DNA of 64,000 nt from the NCBI RefSeq assembly GCF_017814275.1, contig NZ_JAGIYQ010000006.1, positions 1 through 64,000 on the forward strand, read 5' to 3'. Of the stretch, positions 25,711 to 33,957 are shown one piece after another. Under the pieces are notes generated by a model. The model did not search any database. It was not told the DNA's origin and worked only from the letters and a program-made list of their open reading frames with translations. A program made the position numbers and the translations under genes. Each line of letters begins with the position of its first letter. Position 1 is the stretch's first letter. This DNA comes from Gottfriedia endophytica. GTDB taxonomy: Bacteria > Bacillota > Bacilli > Bacillales > Bacillaceae_G.

Positions 25711-26661
25711 CTATTCTTCTTTCTGATCACTGCGAACTACTTCTTTAATACTTTCTACCATACCTAATAATTTCGTAGCATCTGTTGGAATAACTAATTT
25801 TGAAGATTTACCATCTGCAACTTTAACTAGTGCTTCCATTGAGCGTAATTGAATCATTGCTTGAGTAGGGTTATTTTCTTTCCATACATCTAAAATCATT
25901 TTTTCACCTAATGATTTTGATTCTGCAATTTTTAGAATTGCACTCGCTTCACCCTCAGCTTTTAAGATACGGGATTCTTTTTCCCCTTTAGCTCGTTCAA
26001 TTTGGCTTAAACGTTCCCCTTCAGCTTCAAGAATTTTTGATTGCTTTTCCCCTTCAGCTTTAAGGATTTTTGCTTCTTTTTCCCCTTGAGCTTGTAATAC
26101 TTGTTGACGACGTGTACGCTCAGCTTGCATTTGACGTTCCATCGCTTGTTGGATATCAGAAGGAGGAATGATGTTTTTCAATTCAACACGATTTACCTTC
26201 ATACCCCATTTATCTGTTGCTTCATCTAGTACAACACGAAGTTTGCTGTTTACAGTATCACGTGAAGTTAATGTCTGATCCAGCTCTAATTCCCCGATTA
26301 AATTACGTAATGTTGTAGCAGTTAAATTATTAATTGCTCCGATTGGATTTGCAATTTCGTATTCATGACGGATTGGATCCGTAACTTGAAAATAAACAAT
26401 GGCATCAACTTGGATTGTAACATTATCTTTTGTAATAACGGGTTGTGGAGGGAAATCTACTACTTGTTCACGAAGATTCTTTTTAGCAGAAATACGTTCA
26501 ATAAACGGTAGTAATATATGAATCCCACTATCTAATTCACGATGGAACTTTCCTAAACGTTCGACTAAATACACTTCAGCCTGACGAACAATACGAATAC
26601 TGGATAATAATAATAAAATAATAAACAGTACGATAACACCTAAAATTATGCCACCAACCAT
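25711..26661 (-). CDS. SPFH/band 7 (stomatin-like) membrane protein
   Basis: A 316-residue membrane-scaffold protein. An N-terminal hairpin anchor (~4-24) precedes the SPFH/band 7 domain (~25-180, with RLGKFHRELDSGIHILLPF and KDNVTIQVDAIVYFQV). A coiled coil made of repeated KAEGEK-type units (~200-245) and a globular tail follow. Such proteins oligomerise and organise membrane microdomains with an NfeD partner. That partner is encoded 21 bases upstream on the same strand. More stomatin-like than the flotillin FloT. Confidence 0.9.
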   Translation of the reverse strand: MVGGIILGVIVLFIILLLLSSIRIVRQAEVYLVERLGKFHRELDSGIHILLPFIERISAKKNLREQVVDFPPQPVITKDNVTIQVDAIVYFQVTDPIRHEYEIANPIGAINNLTATTLRNLIGELELDQTLTSRDTVNSKLRVVLDEATDKWGMKVNRVELKNIIPPSDIQQAMERQMQAERTRRQQVLQAQGEKEAKILKAEGEKQSKILEAEGERLSQIERAKGEKESRILKAEGEASAILKIAESKSLGEKMILDVWKENNPTQAMIQLRSMEALVKVADGKSSKLVIPTDATKLLGMVESIKEVVRSDQKEE

Positions 26662-26682
26662 TTTACACTCTCCTTAATTTTT

Positions 26683-27096
26683 TTATTCAACGTATAAAGT
26701 TGTTCCTTCTACACGAAGAACTTTTACTTTTTCATTAACTCTAATTGAATGGTTTGCTTTAATTGGCCATTCATCACCATAAACCTTGCTAGTACCTGCT
26801 GTTGTATCTTGATCGGATACCGTTGTCACAACAATCTCTTTTCCAACAAGTGCAAAAACACCATTTTTAATTGATTTACTACTACTAACTCTTTTCGCAA
26901 ATCTTTTCGTGCTTAACCACAATACAATCGCACTGATAAAAAAGGTTCCAAAGGTCAAGAAAAATGAGTGATTAAAATACTCTACTATTGATGCAATAAT
27001 ACTGGCAATTCCTATCCATAACAATACAAATGTTAGAGTGAACATTTCAATAATAACTAAAATGACCCCAATGACGAATAAACTTACTGCAAGCAA
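26683..27096 (-). CDS. NfeD family protein
   Basis: A 137-residue partner of the SPFH protein. Two to three hydrophobic helices lie at ~1-70, and a soluble OB-fold domain at ~80-137 (GKEIVVTT, GTSKVYGDEWPIKANHSIRVNEKVKVLRVEGTTLYVE). This is the short, protease-less NfeD type. Start TTG at 27096 with AAAGGATG about nine bases upstream. First gene of the NfeD-SPFH operon. Confidence 0.88.
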   Translation of the reverse strand: MLAVSLFVIGVILVIIEMFTLTFVLLWIGIASIIASIVEYFNHSFFLTFGTFFISAIVLWLSTKRFAKRVSSSKSIKNGVFALVGKEIVVTTVSDQDTTAGTSKVYGDEWPIKANHSIRVNEKVKVLRVEGTTLYVE

Positions 27097-27200
27097 AGTA
27101 TCACATCCTTTCTTTACAGTTGTAAACTTTGTTACTTTACTCTATCATATCATGAAAATTAAAAATTTATTGGTAAATATTTACATTCTTTTAACAAATA

Positions 27201-27238
27201 GAAAACTGTCCCTTGAACACATTCTTACGGGACAGCTA
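27201..27238 (-). terminator. yuzD terminator
   Basis: CTGTCCC/GGGACAG stem followed on the minus strand by TTTTCTATTTG. Confidence 0.72.
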
Positions 27239-27244
27239 TTAGCA

Positions 27245-27550
27245 TTAGCTTTTTTCAATTGCTACATAGACATCTTTTAATTTAGGATTCCCTTCTCCAA
27301 CTACTTCTCCATTTACAAGCACAACTGGATAAAAGAATTCATCATTTCGAACTCGCTTGGCAAACTCTTCTTTCTCTTGGTTTTCTACACGGAAAATATC
27401 TATGTATTGGAAATTAAATTTCTTTTCTGGAAATTTTCGTGATAATGCTGCCTGAAGCCAATCAAATGTCTCAATTGATGAAGGCATACCAACACAACTT
27501 GCACAGATTACTTCTGCACCAAAAACTTCCACTATAATATCTTTATTCAT
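27245..27550 (-). CDS. yuzD: DUF1462 disulfide-oxidoreductase-like protein (YuzD)
   Basis: A 101-residue small thioredoxin-fold protein. It has a CxxC in VICASCVGMPSSIETF (~14-17), and a segment YPVVLVNGEVVGEGNPKL resembling the cis-Pro region of glutaredoxin-like proteins. Function unproven. The ATG at 27550 follows AAGGGGTGG. Divergent from the NifU-like gene yutI, as in B. subtilis. Confidence 0.85.
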   Translation of the reverse strand: MNKDIIVEVFGAEVICASCVGMPSSIETFDWLQAALSRKFPEKKFNFQYIDIFRVENQEKEEFAKRVRNDEFFYPVVLVNGEVVGEGNPKLKDVYVAIEKS

Positions 27551-27674
27551 TCTTCCCACCCCTTAAACACTCGTTTTATGTCACAGTAAAAAATAAATAA
27601 TTCACACAAAGCGATGTAATAGATTTTTTCTCTCTAACTGATTATAATAAAAATAGTGAAAGGAGTCGATAACA

Positions 27675-27902
27675 ATGGAAATGCATGAACAAGTACAAGA
27701 AGTATTAGATAAATTAAGACCGTTTTTACTTCGTGATGGTGGAGACGTCGAATTAGTTGACATCGAAGACGGTATCGTTAAACTACGTTTAATGGGAGCA
27801 TGTGGTAGTTGCCCAAGTTCAACAATCACATTAAAAGCAGGTATTGAACGCGCTCTTTTAGAAGAAGTACCTGGTGTAGTTGAAGTAGAACAAGTTTTCT
27901 AA
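27675..27902 (+). CDS. yutI: NifU-like Fe-S scaffold protein (YutI)
   Basis: A 75-residue NifU C-terminal domain protein with the cluster-binding motif [15 protein letters not shown] (CxxC at ~Cys47 and 50). It would carry or deliver 4Fe-4S clusters. AAAGGAG precedes the ATG. Its own terminator follows. Confidence 0.93.
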   Translation: MEMHEQVQEVLDKLRPFLLRDGGDVELVDIEDGIVKLRLMGACGSCPSSTITLKAGIERALLEEVPGVVEVEQVF

Positions 27903-27910
27903 TAACCACG

Positions 27911-27943
27911 TAGACAGCAAAATAGTTTGCTGTCTATTTTTTT
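27911..27943 (+). terminator. yutI terminator
   Basis: TAGACAGCAAA/TTTGCTGTCTA stem followed by T7. Confidence 0.87.
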
Positions 27944-27955
27944 ACCAAGAAATGA

Positions 27956-28987
27956 TTACTTCTTTAACCAGCTTAATTCTCTGATACCTAACTTTTCTAC
28001 TGGAAGCCCAATCTTTTCAAAGAAAGTTCCTAAAAATTGTTCATACTTTTCAGCTGTTTCAAGGTGATAAATTAATTCATGTTCTCTTTGTTTTCGTTCG
28101 TCATCAGTTTTCGTTAAATAATACCCTTCAACTGTTTCAAAGTAATGTACCGGAAAGATCAATCTTGCATAAAGTAATCTCCATGAAAATGAGGATAAAG
28201 GACTTCTTTTCTCATACCCATATAAAAACGTTAAAATATGCTCCATACATTGATCACCGTATTCAAAATAATGTTCACGTATCACTTCAGCTAAATCTCG
28301 ACTAAAATGATCGTACGTCCATTCTACTGGTATTTTTGCATGATAAATTGACTTTAAATGACGGATATTTAATTTTTGGTGACAAATTGTAGCAGCATCT
28401 ACTAATTCTGGTTTTGTATCTAACTCTGTATCTACAACATATTGAATTGCATTTTCTGTTAAGCCTAAATAGTAAGGGAATGATTCAACAAAGATTTGTT
28501 CAAAATAATTTTCTGGGTGACTATTTACTTTACTTTGCCAAAACCTTTCTAACTGTTCTAATCGCTTTTCCCAAAGAGTTTTCCATTGACCAATACGATT
28601 TAATTCAACTACATCCTCAGCATACTTCTTTCCTCTTGCATGAAAAATAGCAAACTCTTCTCCGATGCTTTTATTTCTTTCATATTGCCGATTACACCTA
28701 AACAATGCATGATTCGAATTAGCCATTCGGCTAACAAAATAACCTTGCGTGTTCTGAACAAATGTTGCTACAGATAAATCCCCCAAGCTTTGCATATAAT
28801 CACTAAGTTTCTTCATTTCCTGTAATTCTTCTTCTTTATACTGAGAAACCGGCACAACGAAATAAACACGATTTCGCTGCCAAAACAAATAATAAGAATC
28901 TACCTTTATTAACTCAGCCGGCTGAATCTGATAATGATGAAACAAATCCTGACTAATATCTTCATTACGATTAAACAACTTTTTCAC
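27956..28987 (-). CDS. yutH: Spore coat-associated protein YutH
   Basis: A 343-residue protein of the YutH/CotS-like kinase-fold family. Features include FYFVVPVSQ-like N-lobe strands, the region RHLKSIYHAKIPVEWTYDHFSRDLAEVIREHYFEYGD where an aminoglycoside-phosphotransferase-type active site would be, and a helical C-terminus. The canonical catalytic HxD is not obvious, so enzymatic activity is doubtful. B. subtilis YutH is a spore coat component. Start unclear: GTG 28987 is very close to AAAGGA, and TTG at 28978 has better spacing. Confidence 0.82.
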   Translation of the reverse strand: MKKLFNRNEDISQDLFHHYQIQPAELIKVDSYYLFWQRNRVYFVVPVSQYKEEELQEMKKLSDYMQSLGDLSVATFVQNTQGYFVSRMANSNHALFRCNRQYERNKSIGEEFAIFHARGKKYAEDVVELNRIGQWKTLWEKRLEQLERFWQSKVNSHPENYFEQIFVESFPYYLGLTENAIQYVVDTELDTKPELVDAATICHQKLNIRHLKSIYHAKIPVEWTYDHFSRDLAEVIREHYFEYGDQCMEHILTFLYGYEKRSPLSSFSWRLLYARLIFPVHYFETVEGYYLTKTDDERKQREHELIYHLETAEKYEQFLGTFFEKIGLPVEKLGIRELSWLKK

Positions 28988-29112
28988 ATCCTTTAAGTTG
29001 CTCCTACTTAAACTATATGTAACAAATCCAAAAACCTGTACGACTTTTTACCAATAATCCACAATCTCTCGAATGACCTTTCACAAACTAGGGGAAAATA
29101 ACGTATATATAT

Positions 29113-29420
29113 AGAAATGCGGAAGCGGATTGGGCACCTCCGAAAGACGTTGGAGCAATAACAAAGAGAAGGGTGCTTTTTCCCTTCACTTTGTTATTGT
29201 GAAACGGCCGAGGAGGTATCCGCTGGAGCTGGACAATATTAAAAGCGGAAGCGACTTGGTAGCTCTGACAGGCATTGGAGCAAAAACAAAGAGAAAGGCG
29301 ATTTTTCCTTTCACTTTGTTTTTGTGAAATGACCGAAGAGCTAGTCGCTGTAGCTGGACAGTATAGAAAAGCGGAGGCGGATTGGGCACCTCTGACAGAC
29401 ATTAAAACAAAACAAACAGC
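29113..29420 (+). repeat. Tandem covarying hairpin units, family 2 (two units plus truncated third)
   Basis: Unit C (29113-29238), unit D (29241-29362) and a 3'-truncated unit (29365-29420). Basal stems differ but pair: GCGGAT/ATCCGC in C, GCGACT/AGTCGC in D; ACCTCC/GGAGGT versus AGCTCT/AGAGCT next; AATAACAAAG/CTTTGTTATT versus AAAAACAAAG/CTTTGTTTTT; GAAGGG/CCCTTC versus GAAAGG/CCTTTC at the tip. Loop strings TTGGAGCAA and GTGAAA are shared. It fills most of the 500-bp gap between yutH and yutG. Confidence 0.82.
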
Positions 29421-29492
29421 TCCCCCAACAAAAACAAAGTAAGTACTAAACGTATAAAATTCTATAAAAATTATGAAAGAACAGGTGACGGT

Positions 29493-30005
29493 ATGGAATT
29501 TTTAAATCATGATATAGAACAATCTTCATTAGCATTACTTGAGCAACGAGGTGTAAGATTAGAAGATATTGCAGACTTAGTCTATTTTTTACAAAGTAAA
29601 TACCACGAAAATTTAACCATCGACGAGTGTCTTCATAATGTGCGTAGAGTACTTACTAAAAGAGAAATTCAAAATGCAGTTGTTACTGGAATTCAATTAG
29701 ATATTCTGGCCGAGAAAAATTTAATCGAGGAACCATTGTTATCGATCATCAAAAAAGATGAAGGACTTTATGGGATTGATGAAACAATTGCCTTATCAAT
29801 TGTAAATGTCTATGGTTCGATTGGATTTACGAATTATGGCTACATTGATAAATTAAAGCCTGGTATCCTTGAAAGATTAAATGATAAATCAACAGGTCTT
29901 GTAAATACATTTTTAGATGATATTGTTGGTGCAATAGCAGCCGCTGCTTCAAGTAGACTAGCTCATAGAGCTGCACATCGAAATGAAGATCATCAAAAAA
30001 AATAA
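29493..30005 (+). CDS. yutG: Phosphatidylglycerophosphatase A-family protein (YutG)
   Basis: A 170-residue protein of the PgpA family: LLEQRGVRLEDIADLVYFLQ, GLYGIDETIALSIVNVYGSIG, FLDDIVGAIAAAASSRLAHR. PgpA enzymes dephosphorylate phosphatidylglycerophosphate, but the Bacillus YutG branch is soluble and its role is less certain. AGGTGA precedes the ATG closely. The stop codon is followed by five further in-frame TAA codons and a TAG. Confidence 0.85.
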   Translation: MEFLNHDIEQSSLALLEQRGVRLEDIADLVYFLQSKYHENLTIDECLHNVRRVLTKREIQNAVVTGIQLDILAEKNLIEEPLLSIIKKDEGLYGIDETIALSIVNVYGSIGFTNYGYIDKLKPGILERLNDKSTGLVNTFLDDIVGAIAAAASSRLAHRAAHRNEDHQKK

Positions 30006-30023
30006 TAATAATAATAATAATAG
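30003..30023 (+). repeat. TAA microsatellite of tandem in-frame stops
   Basis: The yutG stop TAA begins a run of six in-frame TAA codons followed by TAG, a trinucleotide repeat directly abutting the coding end. Confidence 0.9.
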
Positions 30024-30045
30024 CTAATTATTTTTTTCTTACAAT

Positions 30046-30093
30046 AAAAAAGCACTTCTACTAAGTTTTTTCAACTTAGAGAGTGCTTTTTTT
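30046..30093. terminator. Bidirectional terminator between yutG and the SufR-like gene
   Basis: AAAAAAGCACT and AGTGCTTTTTT outer arms with an inner ACTAAGTT/AACTTAG pairing. Confidence 0.87.
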
Positions 30094-30097
30094 AATT

Positions 30098-30727
30098 TCA
30101 ATCTTGTGATAGGTTACTCGACTTAAAGCAAAATGTACACGATTTTCCATCTACATTCCCATTAGAAACTAACTCTAAATTATCTACATTCAATAACTTC
30201 TCATAAGTTTGACGTTCAGCTTCACAGATTTCAGGTAAGATTTTCGCAACTTCCTGTAATGGACAATTATGCTGATGAAGGATGACTAATTCCCCTTTTT
30301 GTTCATGCTCCATCATACACCCTCTATCATTCAATACATCAATAAAACTTTGAGTATTTACTTGGTCTTTATAAGATAAGGCAATATCAATTGAGAAATA
30401 CAGTCTATCCTGATACCTTCTAACAATTTCCATTAAAAAGGGATCCTCTTTATTTCCCTTCATGTCTTGAATCATATTGACTAAAAAAGGAATGTAATCC
30501 TTTTGAAATCGGGATTCACCTTTTTCTGTAAGCATGTATACCTTTGTCCGACGACCATTGTTACTTTTTACATATTTGTAAGTAATCTCCCCGCTTGTCT
30601 CTAAAGTTTGCAAATGGTGTCGTATTGCCATATCTGTATATCCAACCGCATGAACAAGCTCTTGAACAGACTGCATTCCATTTTTCTTTAGCGCATTAAC
30701 AATCTGTTGACTCGTTTCTCCTATCAA
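30098..30727 (-). CDS. SufR-like winged-helix regulator with Fe-S-type cysteines
   Basis: A 209-residue transcription regulator. The N-terminal winged helix-turn-helix (~5-70; VQELVHAVGYTDMAIRHHLQTL) is of the ArsR/DeoR-like type. The C-terminal half carries cysteines at ~137, 155, 168, 197 and 200. Cys155-x12-Cys168 reproduces the first spacing of the cluster-binding cysteines of cyanobacterial SufR, and Cys197 lies 28 residues on. This suggests Fe-S or redox sensing and possibly control of suf genes; that is inference. TTG start after AAGGGGA. It follows yutE with 12 bases between. Confidence 0.75.
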   Translation of the reverse strand: MIGETSQQIVNALKKNGMQSVQELVHAVGYTDMAIRHHLQTLETSGEITYKYVKSNNGRRTKVYMLTEKGESRFQKDYIPFLVNMIQDMKGNKEDPFLMEIVRRYQDRLYFSIDIALSYKDQVNTQSFIDVLNDRGCMMEHEQKGELVILHQHNCPLQEVAKILPEICEAERQTYEKLLNVDNLELVSNGNVDGKSCTFCFKSSNLSQD

Positions 30728-30739
30728 CTTCTATTCCCC

Positions 30740-31183
30740 TTACTTTCCGTTACTAAACGCGTTTACAGGTCCTAGCTCCTTCGTTAAGTAACTATTTACA
30801 TCAACTGGAAAACTTTTTATTGATTGGATTGTTTCATTCATTGTAGCAACCATTTTATCAATAATCGTTTCTGTATAATCTTGTAGTAAGTGTTTGCGTA
30901 ATGGGATCAGTTTTTTTAGTTGTGAACCTACCTCATCCGAAATAACCTTTTCATCCATTAAAATATCAATGATATCATCATAACTTCCAGGGTCGCGCAT
31001 AATAAATCCATCTATCATCGCATTTCCTACATCTAAAACGCTATCAATAATAAGATGAACCATGCGCTCATATGCTAAAGTTTCAGTTATGTTACTTGGT
31101 TTAGTTGTTTCTTCAAAATAAGTAATCATGTTATTTAATACATTCAATCTTCCAATAATACTTTCTCTATCTACAAAATACAT
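30740..31183 (-). CDS. yutE: DUF86/HepT-like protein YutE
   Basis: A 147-residue all-helical protein of the DUF86 family (RESIIGRLNVLNNMITYFE; ERMVHLIIDSVLDVGNAMI; LRKHLLQDYTETIIDKM). The RNase-like RxxxxH motif of HepT toxins is replaced by LRKHLLQDY, close but with an altered spacing to the family's Rx4-6H(Y). HepT relatives are toxins paired with MNT nucleotidyltransferases. No such partner is adjacent here, so this is the stand-alone Bacillus form of unknown function. Confidence 0.82.
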   Translation of the reverse strand: MYFVDRESIIGRLNVLNNMITYFEETTKPSNITETLAYERMVHLIIDSVLDVGNAMIDGFIMRDPGSYDDIIDILMDEKVISDEVGSQLKKLIPLRKHLLQDYTETIIDKMVATMNETIQSIKSFPVDVNSYLTKELGPVNAFSNGK

Positions 31184-31454
31184 GATGTCACACCCTCTAC
31201 CAATAATAGAATTTAAAATAAATTTACTCTAACTATATTTTAACGATAAAATGACGAAAAATCGACAGGATTACAAGCGATTCTCTTTATTTTTTGTTAT
31301 AGTAATAAATAGCGGAAGAAACAATGATAGTATCATTAATCGACCACCTAGCTCTTAAGGTTTTTAAAAGTAAAGAATCGTTCATTCTTTCAAGAGCGAA
31401 ACAAAATAATTTTATGCAACGATTAAAGTTAAAACAAGTAAGGGGAGTTAACAG

Positions 31455-31721
31455 ATGGGAGAAAGATTTTTCTTATACGATGATACGGTTGAAACAAAAA
31501 CACGCTTTATAAGTTTTATGGGTGATGAGGAAAGACATGATTTAGCAATTATGTATTCTGATCGTTATTACGGAAAAGCTGTTGTATTAGATATTCAACG
31601 TAATAAGTTTGCTATTGTTGGTGCTGACGATCTAAATGAAGAAGGTTATTTAGAATATGCATTTGGCCTATCTGAAAAAGTAGCTGCTGAATTGACTGAA
31701 TTTTTATATGAAGTCGTTTAA
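31455..31721 (+). CDS. DUF3055 small protein
   Basis: An 88-residue soluble protein, MGERFFLYDDTVETKTRFIS then YYGKAVVLDIQRNKFAIVGADDLNEEGYLEYAF, which matches the DUF3055 (SAV0927-like) family as I know it. Function unknown. AGGGGAG precedes the ATG by seven bases. An overlapping 62-codon frame upstream looks spurious. Confidence 0.8.
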   Translation: MGERFFLYDDTVETKTRFISFMGDEERHDLAIMYSDRYYGKAVVLDIQRNKFAIVGADDLNEEGYLEYAFGLSEKVAAELTEFLYEVV

Positions 31722-31742
31722 CTGTGGATAACCGAAATAATA

Positions 31743-31787
31743 CACAAAAAGAGTGGATAACTTTTTAGTTGTCCACTCTTTTTGTGC
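31743..31787 (+). terminator. Terminator of the DUF3055 gene
   Basis: CAAAAAGAGTGGA and TCCACTCTTTTTG arms around TAACTTTTTAGTTG. Confidence 0.86.
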
Positions 31788-31889
31788 GTAAGTTTCTATT
31801 TATTCACATAACAGTCTGAAACTTCATTACTTTTCCACATATTTTTTGTAAACGCTTTATAGAATCTTGTGGATAATTTTAAAAAAAGA

Positions 31890-32168
31890 TTATGATGCCT
31901 TCACTTTTTTTACAACAAAATATCGACAACCAAAATTGCAATACTCGTAGATGTATTCTCTTAATGTGCTTATTTTTGAGTCATAAGGTACGTTTTTATG
32001 ATGATCCTCAAAGAAACCACGTAAACGAAGTTGATCATAGCCCCAATCACCAACTATGTAATCATATTTCGTTAAAATGTCTGCATATCTCGCTTTAAAA
32101 GCTTCTTCATTAAATCCATTTCGAAAATCTTCAACAATTTCATAACAAGTATTTTGAATACAAACCAT
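31890..32168 (-). CDS. yutD: DUF1027 protein YutD
   Basis: A 92-residue protein with the family landmarks YDYIVGDWGYDQLRLRGFF and the C-terminal EYCNFGCRYFVVKK (two cysteines). Function unknown. AAAGGAG precedes the ATG. Divergent from the yutC-like lipoprotein gene, same neighbourhood as B. subtilis. Confidence 0.88.
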   Translation of the reverse strand: MVCIQNTCYEIVEDFRNGFNEEAFKARYADILTKYDYIVGDWGYDQLRLRGFFEDHHKNVPYDSKISTLREYIYEYCNFGCRYFVVKKVKAS

Positions 32169-32261
32169 CTTTTTGCTCCTTTCCCACTAGTTCTCTTTTT
32201 AAATGATATTGAAAAGGCTGGGCATACTATCATTACATTATTTCCTAAAGGAGATTCGTAA

Positions 32262-32852
32262 ATGAATAAAACCCTTATCCCTATAATTTTTATACTATTT
32301 CTTAGTGCTTGTTCATTTGGTCATAGTAAGTCACAACAATTTAATGCTACCAACATGTCCAGCAAGAACCCACCATCATTAACGAATGTTTCAACAAAAA
32401 ATCAACTCTCTGATCAAGCAGTTAAAGATATGCACTCTTACAAAGATTATGGCTTTTCTCGCTTACAAAAGCAAGATATTTCAGGAAAACAACATGAATA
32501 TTTACCCAAGGTTGATAAACAAAAGCTTGCTCGATCTATTTCATACCTTGTTGTTAATTTACCAAATGTGACAGATGCCGCAACGCTTGTGACAGATGCA
32601 GAAGTATTCGTTGCGTACCAAACTAACGGAAATAATAAATTAGTTGCCTCGCAAGTTCGTGACACTTCGCTAGTTACAGTACCTCGTTTCTATAAAGTAT
32701 ATACATCAAATAAATTACAAGATATTAATGCCATAATGGAAATACAAAATATAGGAACATTATCAAATAATAAAGTAGAAGCTTATTTAAAAAGCTTAGA
32801 GACTTCATTTCAAACAGGGGCGCCTGTAGATAAGAATGTTATAACAAAGTAA
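32262..32852 (+). CDS. yutC: YhcN/YlaJ-family sporulation lipoprotein (YutC-like)
   Basis: A 196-residue lipoprotein with signal peptide MNKTLIPIIFILFLS and lipobox LSAC (Cys ~17). A polar linker precedes a YhcN/YlaJ-type domain (KLARSISYLVVNLPNVTDAATLVTDAEVFVAYQT). Family members are spore inner-membrane or germination-associated lipoproteins. Between yutD and lipA, matching yutC position. AAGGAG precedes the ATG. Confidence 0.82.
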   Translation: MNKTLIPIIFILFLSACSFGHSKSQQFNATNMSSKNPPSLTNVSTKNQLSDQAVKDMHSYKDYGFSRLQKQDISGKQHEYLPKVDKQKLARSISYLVVNLPNVTDAATLVTDAEVFVAYQTNGNNKLVASQVRDTSLVTVPRFYKVYTSNKLQDINAIMEIQNIGTLSNNKVEAYLKSLETSFQTGAPVDKNVITK

Positions 32853-32862
32853 GCAACAAAAT

Positions 32863-32907
32863 AAAAAACTGCCTATCCTTTTTTCAAAACATAGATAGGC
32901 AGTTTTA
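32863..32907. terminator. Bidirectional terminator between yutC and lipA
   Basis: AAAACTGCCTATC and GATAGGCAGTTTT arms around a T-rich loop. Confidence 0.87.
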
Positions 32908-32911
32908 TTAT

Positions 32912-33790
32912 TTACGCTTGTTGAGCTGATTTAACTTGTTCATCTGCATGATAAGAAGAACGAACAAGTGGACCAGATTCACAGTGTGAGAATCCTTTTT
33001 GTAAAGCAACTTCTTTTAATTCTGCAAACTCTTGTGGAGTGTAATATTTTTTAACTGGTAAATGATGTTTTGTTGGCTGTAAATATTGGCCAAGCGTCAA
33101 AATATTAACTCCAACTGCTCTTAAATCATCCATCGCTTCGTATAGTTGTTCAACAGTTTCCCCTAAACCTACCATAATGCTTGATTTTGTAGGAATATCA
33201 CTGTTTATTTCTTTTGCACGACGTAAAAACTCTAGTGAGCGTTCATATGTCGCACGAGCACGTACACGTGGAGTTAGTTCTCTTACTGTTTCAATATTAT
33301 GGTTCATAATATCTGGTTTTGCATCCATTAACATTTGAAGATTTTCTAACTTACCACCCATATCAGAAGGTAATACTTCAATTGTTGTAAATGGATTTGC
33401 TTTTCTTACTTCTCTAACTGTTTCAGCGAATACAAACGCACCGCCATCACGTAAATCATCACGTGCAACTGCAGTAATAACAACGTGTTTTAACCCCATT
33501 TGTGTTACAGACTCAGCTACGCGAACTGGTTCTTGAAGATCAAGCTCTGTTGGAAGTCCAGTTTTTACCGCACAAAAGCGACATGCACGAGTACATGTGT
33601 CACCTAAAATCATAAATGTAGCTGTTTTACGGACAGCCCAGCATTCATGAATATTTGGACAACGAGCTTCTTCACAAACTGTATGTAAATTCTTTGAGCG
33701 CATCATTTTCTTTAAATCTGTGTAAGATTCATTTGTATTTAGCTTTATTTTTAGCCATTCTGGTTTTCTTAAATATTCATTGGTTGCCAA
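32912..33790 (-). CDS. lipA: Lipoyl synthase
   Basis: A 292-residue radical SAM enzyme that inserts two sulfurs into octanoyl groups on carrier proteins such as GcvH (encoded at 54413-54796). It has the auxiliary 4Fe-4S motif [12 protein letters not shown] (~39-50) and the radical SAM motif CTRACRFC (~66-73). The C-terminal sequence [12 protein letters not shown] includes the serine that ligates the auxiliary cluster. Starts at TTG 33790, with GGAGGG seven to eight bases upstream; an internal ATG is less suitable. Dependent on the SUF products. Confidence 0.96.
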   Translation of the reverse strand: MATNEYLRKPEWLKIKLNTNESYTDLKKMMRSKNLHTVCEEARCPNIHECWAVRKTATFMILGDTCTRACRFCAVKTGLPTELDLQEPVRVAESVTQMGLKHVVITAVARDDLRDGGAFVFAETVREVRKANPFTTIEVLPSDMGGKLENLQMLMDAKPDIMNHNIETVRELTPRVRARATYERSLEFLRRAKEINSDIPTKSSIMVGLGETVEQLYEAMDDLRAVGVNILTLGQYLQPTKHHLPVKKYYTPQEFAELKEVALQKGFSHCESGPLVRSSYHADEQVKSAQQA

Positions 33791-33957
33791 TTATAAGCCC
33801 TCCTATGATGTTGCTTGCATACGAATTACTATCCATTACTATACTACAAAATTGCAAAAGAATAAAACAATCATCTTTTTTTCCAATAATTCCTATTTAT
33901 GAAAGATAGCCAGTAAACCAAACTAAGAAAGAATCAGTTTAAAGAATATACAGTGAA

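Noticed and set aside
29088-29402. Open frames on both strands across the family 2 tandem units
   Set aside because: Repeat translation (recurring SASAFLY strings) with no ribosome binding sites; the compensatory stem changes argue for structure, not protein.
30740-31183. Toxin-antitoxin pair (HepT/MNT) suggested by the DUF86 protein
   Set aside because: No nucleotidyltransferase partner is adjacent and the HepT active-site spacing is altered; the stand-alone yutE form is normal in Bacillus.
31324-31512. 62-codon frame upstream of the DUF3055 gene
   Set aside because: Overlaps the true start in another frame, with no ribosome binding site and no protein-like composition.
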